A DNA stretch of 64,000 bases from Bog-375 sp049698695 (lineage in GTDB: Bacteria > Acidobacteriota > Terriglobia > Bryobacterales > Bryobacteraceae): NCBI GenBank assembly GCA_049698695.1, contig JBAVYH010000034.1, positions 98,812 to 162,811 of the forward strand, read 5' to 3'. The notes under the pieces were generated by a model that saw nothing but the letters and a program-made list of their open reading frames with translations, ran no database searches and was not told the origin of the DNA. Made by a program: the position numbers and the translations under genes. Below are positions 63,782-64,000 of this stretch, in pieces. The stretch's first letter is position 1. Each line of letters starts with the position of its first letter.

Positions 63782-63857
63782 GGGCCGGTAGCTCAGGTGG
63801 TAGAGCATGTGCCTTTTAAGCACAGGGTCGCGGGTTCGAGTCCCGCCCGGCTCACCA
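63782..63857 (+). tRNA. tRNA-Lys, anticodon UUU
   Basis: Complete cloverleaf: acceptor GGGCCGG/CCGGCTC, D arm GCTC...GAGC, anticodon arm TGTGC-CTTTTAA-GCACA with anticodon TTT, T arm GCGGG-TTCGAGT-CCCGC, discriminator A and an encoded CCA. One G-U pair in the acceptor stem. No intron. Confidence 0.97.
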
Positions 63858-63919
63858 GAATATCTGCAATCATATCGGCTCTACGCCAACAACGGGGGCA
63901 AACCCCAATCCCAAACCAT

Positions 63920-64000
63920 CTAAGAACATAGCAGCTTCACCCGGAGTCTGTAGTTTTGAAAGTTGCGGAAGCCGTAGGCTTGACGATTGATGAGTTCCAT
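63920..64000 (-). mobile_element. 3' end of a transposase gene, ISL3-like (cut by right window edge)
   Basis: The last 26 codons of a minus-strand gene before a TAG stop at 63920-63922. The translation MELINRQAYGFRNFQNYRLR followed by VKLLCS matches the C-terminal signature (R-x-A-[YF]-G-F-R-N-F) of DDE transposases of the ISL3 group. The rest of the gene lies outside the window. It begins 62 bases after tRNA-Lys, which suggests an insertion next to the tRNA gene. Confidence 0.72.

Overview
The window is GC-rich, densely coded bacterial chromosome. Several lineage markers point to Acidobacteriota, most likely the Bryobacterales/Solibacter group. These are a VWFA-related protein of the type described from Acidobacteria (45629-47824), a PQQ/beta-propeller-like protein ending in the domain named after Solibacter (51769-54138), a DUF1549/DUF1553 plus DUF1501 plus pre-peptidase-domain cluster (14615-19843), and an overlapping pair of ECF sigma factor and Ser/Thr kinase (54406-57901). 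The assignment is inference from protein families, because there is no rRNA gene here.

Layout. 1-5889 (minus) is a Cus/Czc-type heavy-metal efflux operon led by a small Cys/His-rich secreted protein; the RND pump runs off the left edge. 6038-10450 (plus) is a TPR/beta-barrel porin, an overlapping secreted TIM-barrel hydrolase-like protein and a MerR-type regulator, a layout like the porin/hydrolase half of PgaAB or PelAB exopolysaccharide export. 10481-13423 (minus) holds an AhpD-like protein and a tight unit of two HtrA-like proteases with a LuxR regulator whose receiver lacks its phospho-acceptor. 13668-14438 is a GAF-ANTAR antiterminator. 14615-19843 is the three-gene DUF1553/DUF1501 unit. 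19860-21854 (minus) has a membrane-anchored J-domain protein with a coupled small partner and a small zinc-ribbon membrane protein. 22354-26605 (plus) carries a divergent membrane pyrophosphatase and an acyl-CoA synthetase. 26789-33855 is glutamate synthase (gltD, gltB) with a divergent LysR regulator.

34185-36616 is less GC-rich, with an AraC regulator and a multi-pass membrane protein, followed by about 680 bases without a gene. That stretch is full of inverted repeats and ends in a three-way-junction-like element (36497-36615) directly against the stop codon of a membrane Hdr-like iron-sulfur oxidoreductase. Further right come a UDP-glucuronate decarboxylase-like epimerase, an ornithine cyclodeaminase-like enzyme coupled to an ABC-F ATPase, a MoxR/VWA pair, the acidobacterial VWA protein, a C-terminal-processing-protease homologue that has lost both catalytic residues, DinB, lepA, the Solibacter-domain protein, the kinase/sigma pair, a small secreted protein with a strong terminator, priA, a putative alpha/alpha-barrel protein with a glycosyltransferase, tRNA-Lys(UUU), and the 3' end of an ISL3-like transposase at the right edge.

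Most genes are housekeeping or envelope functions. The most unusual observations are the folded intergenic element at 36.5 kb, the pseudo-protease, the protease/pseudo-receiver operon, the orphan porin-hydrolase module and the dispersed hairpin repeat with compensatory stem changes. No CRISPR array, prophage or rRNA operon is seen.
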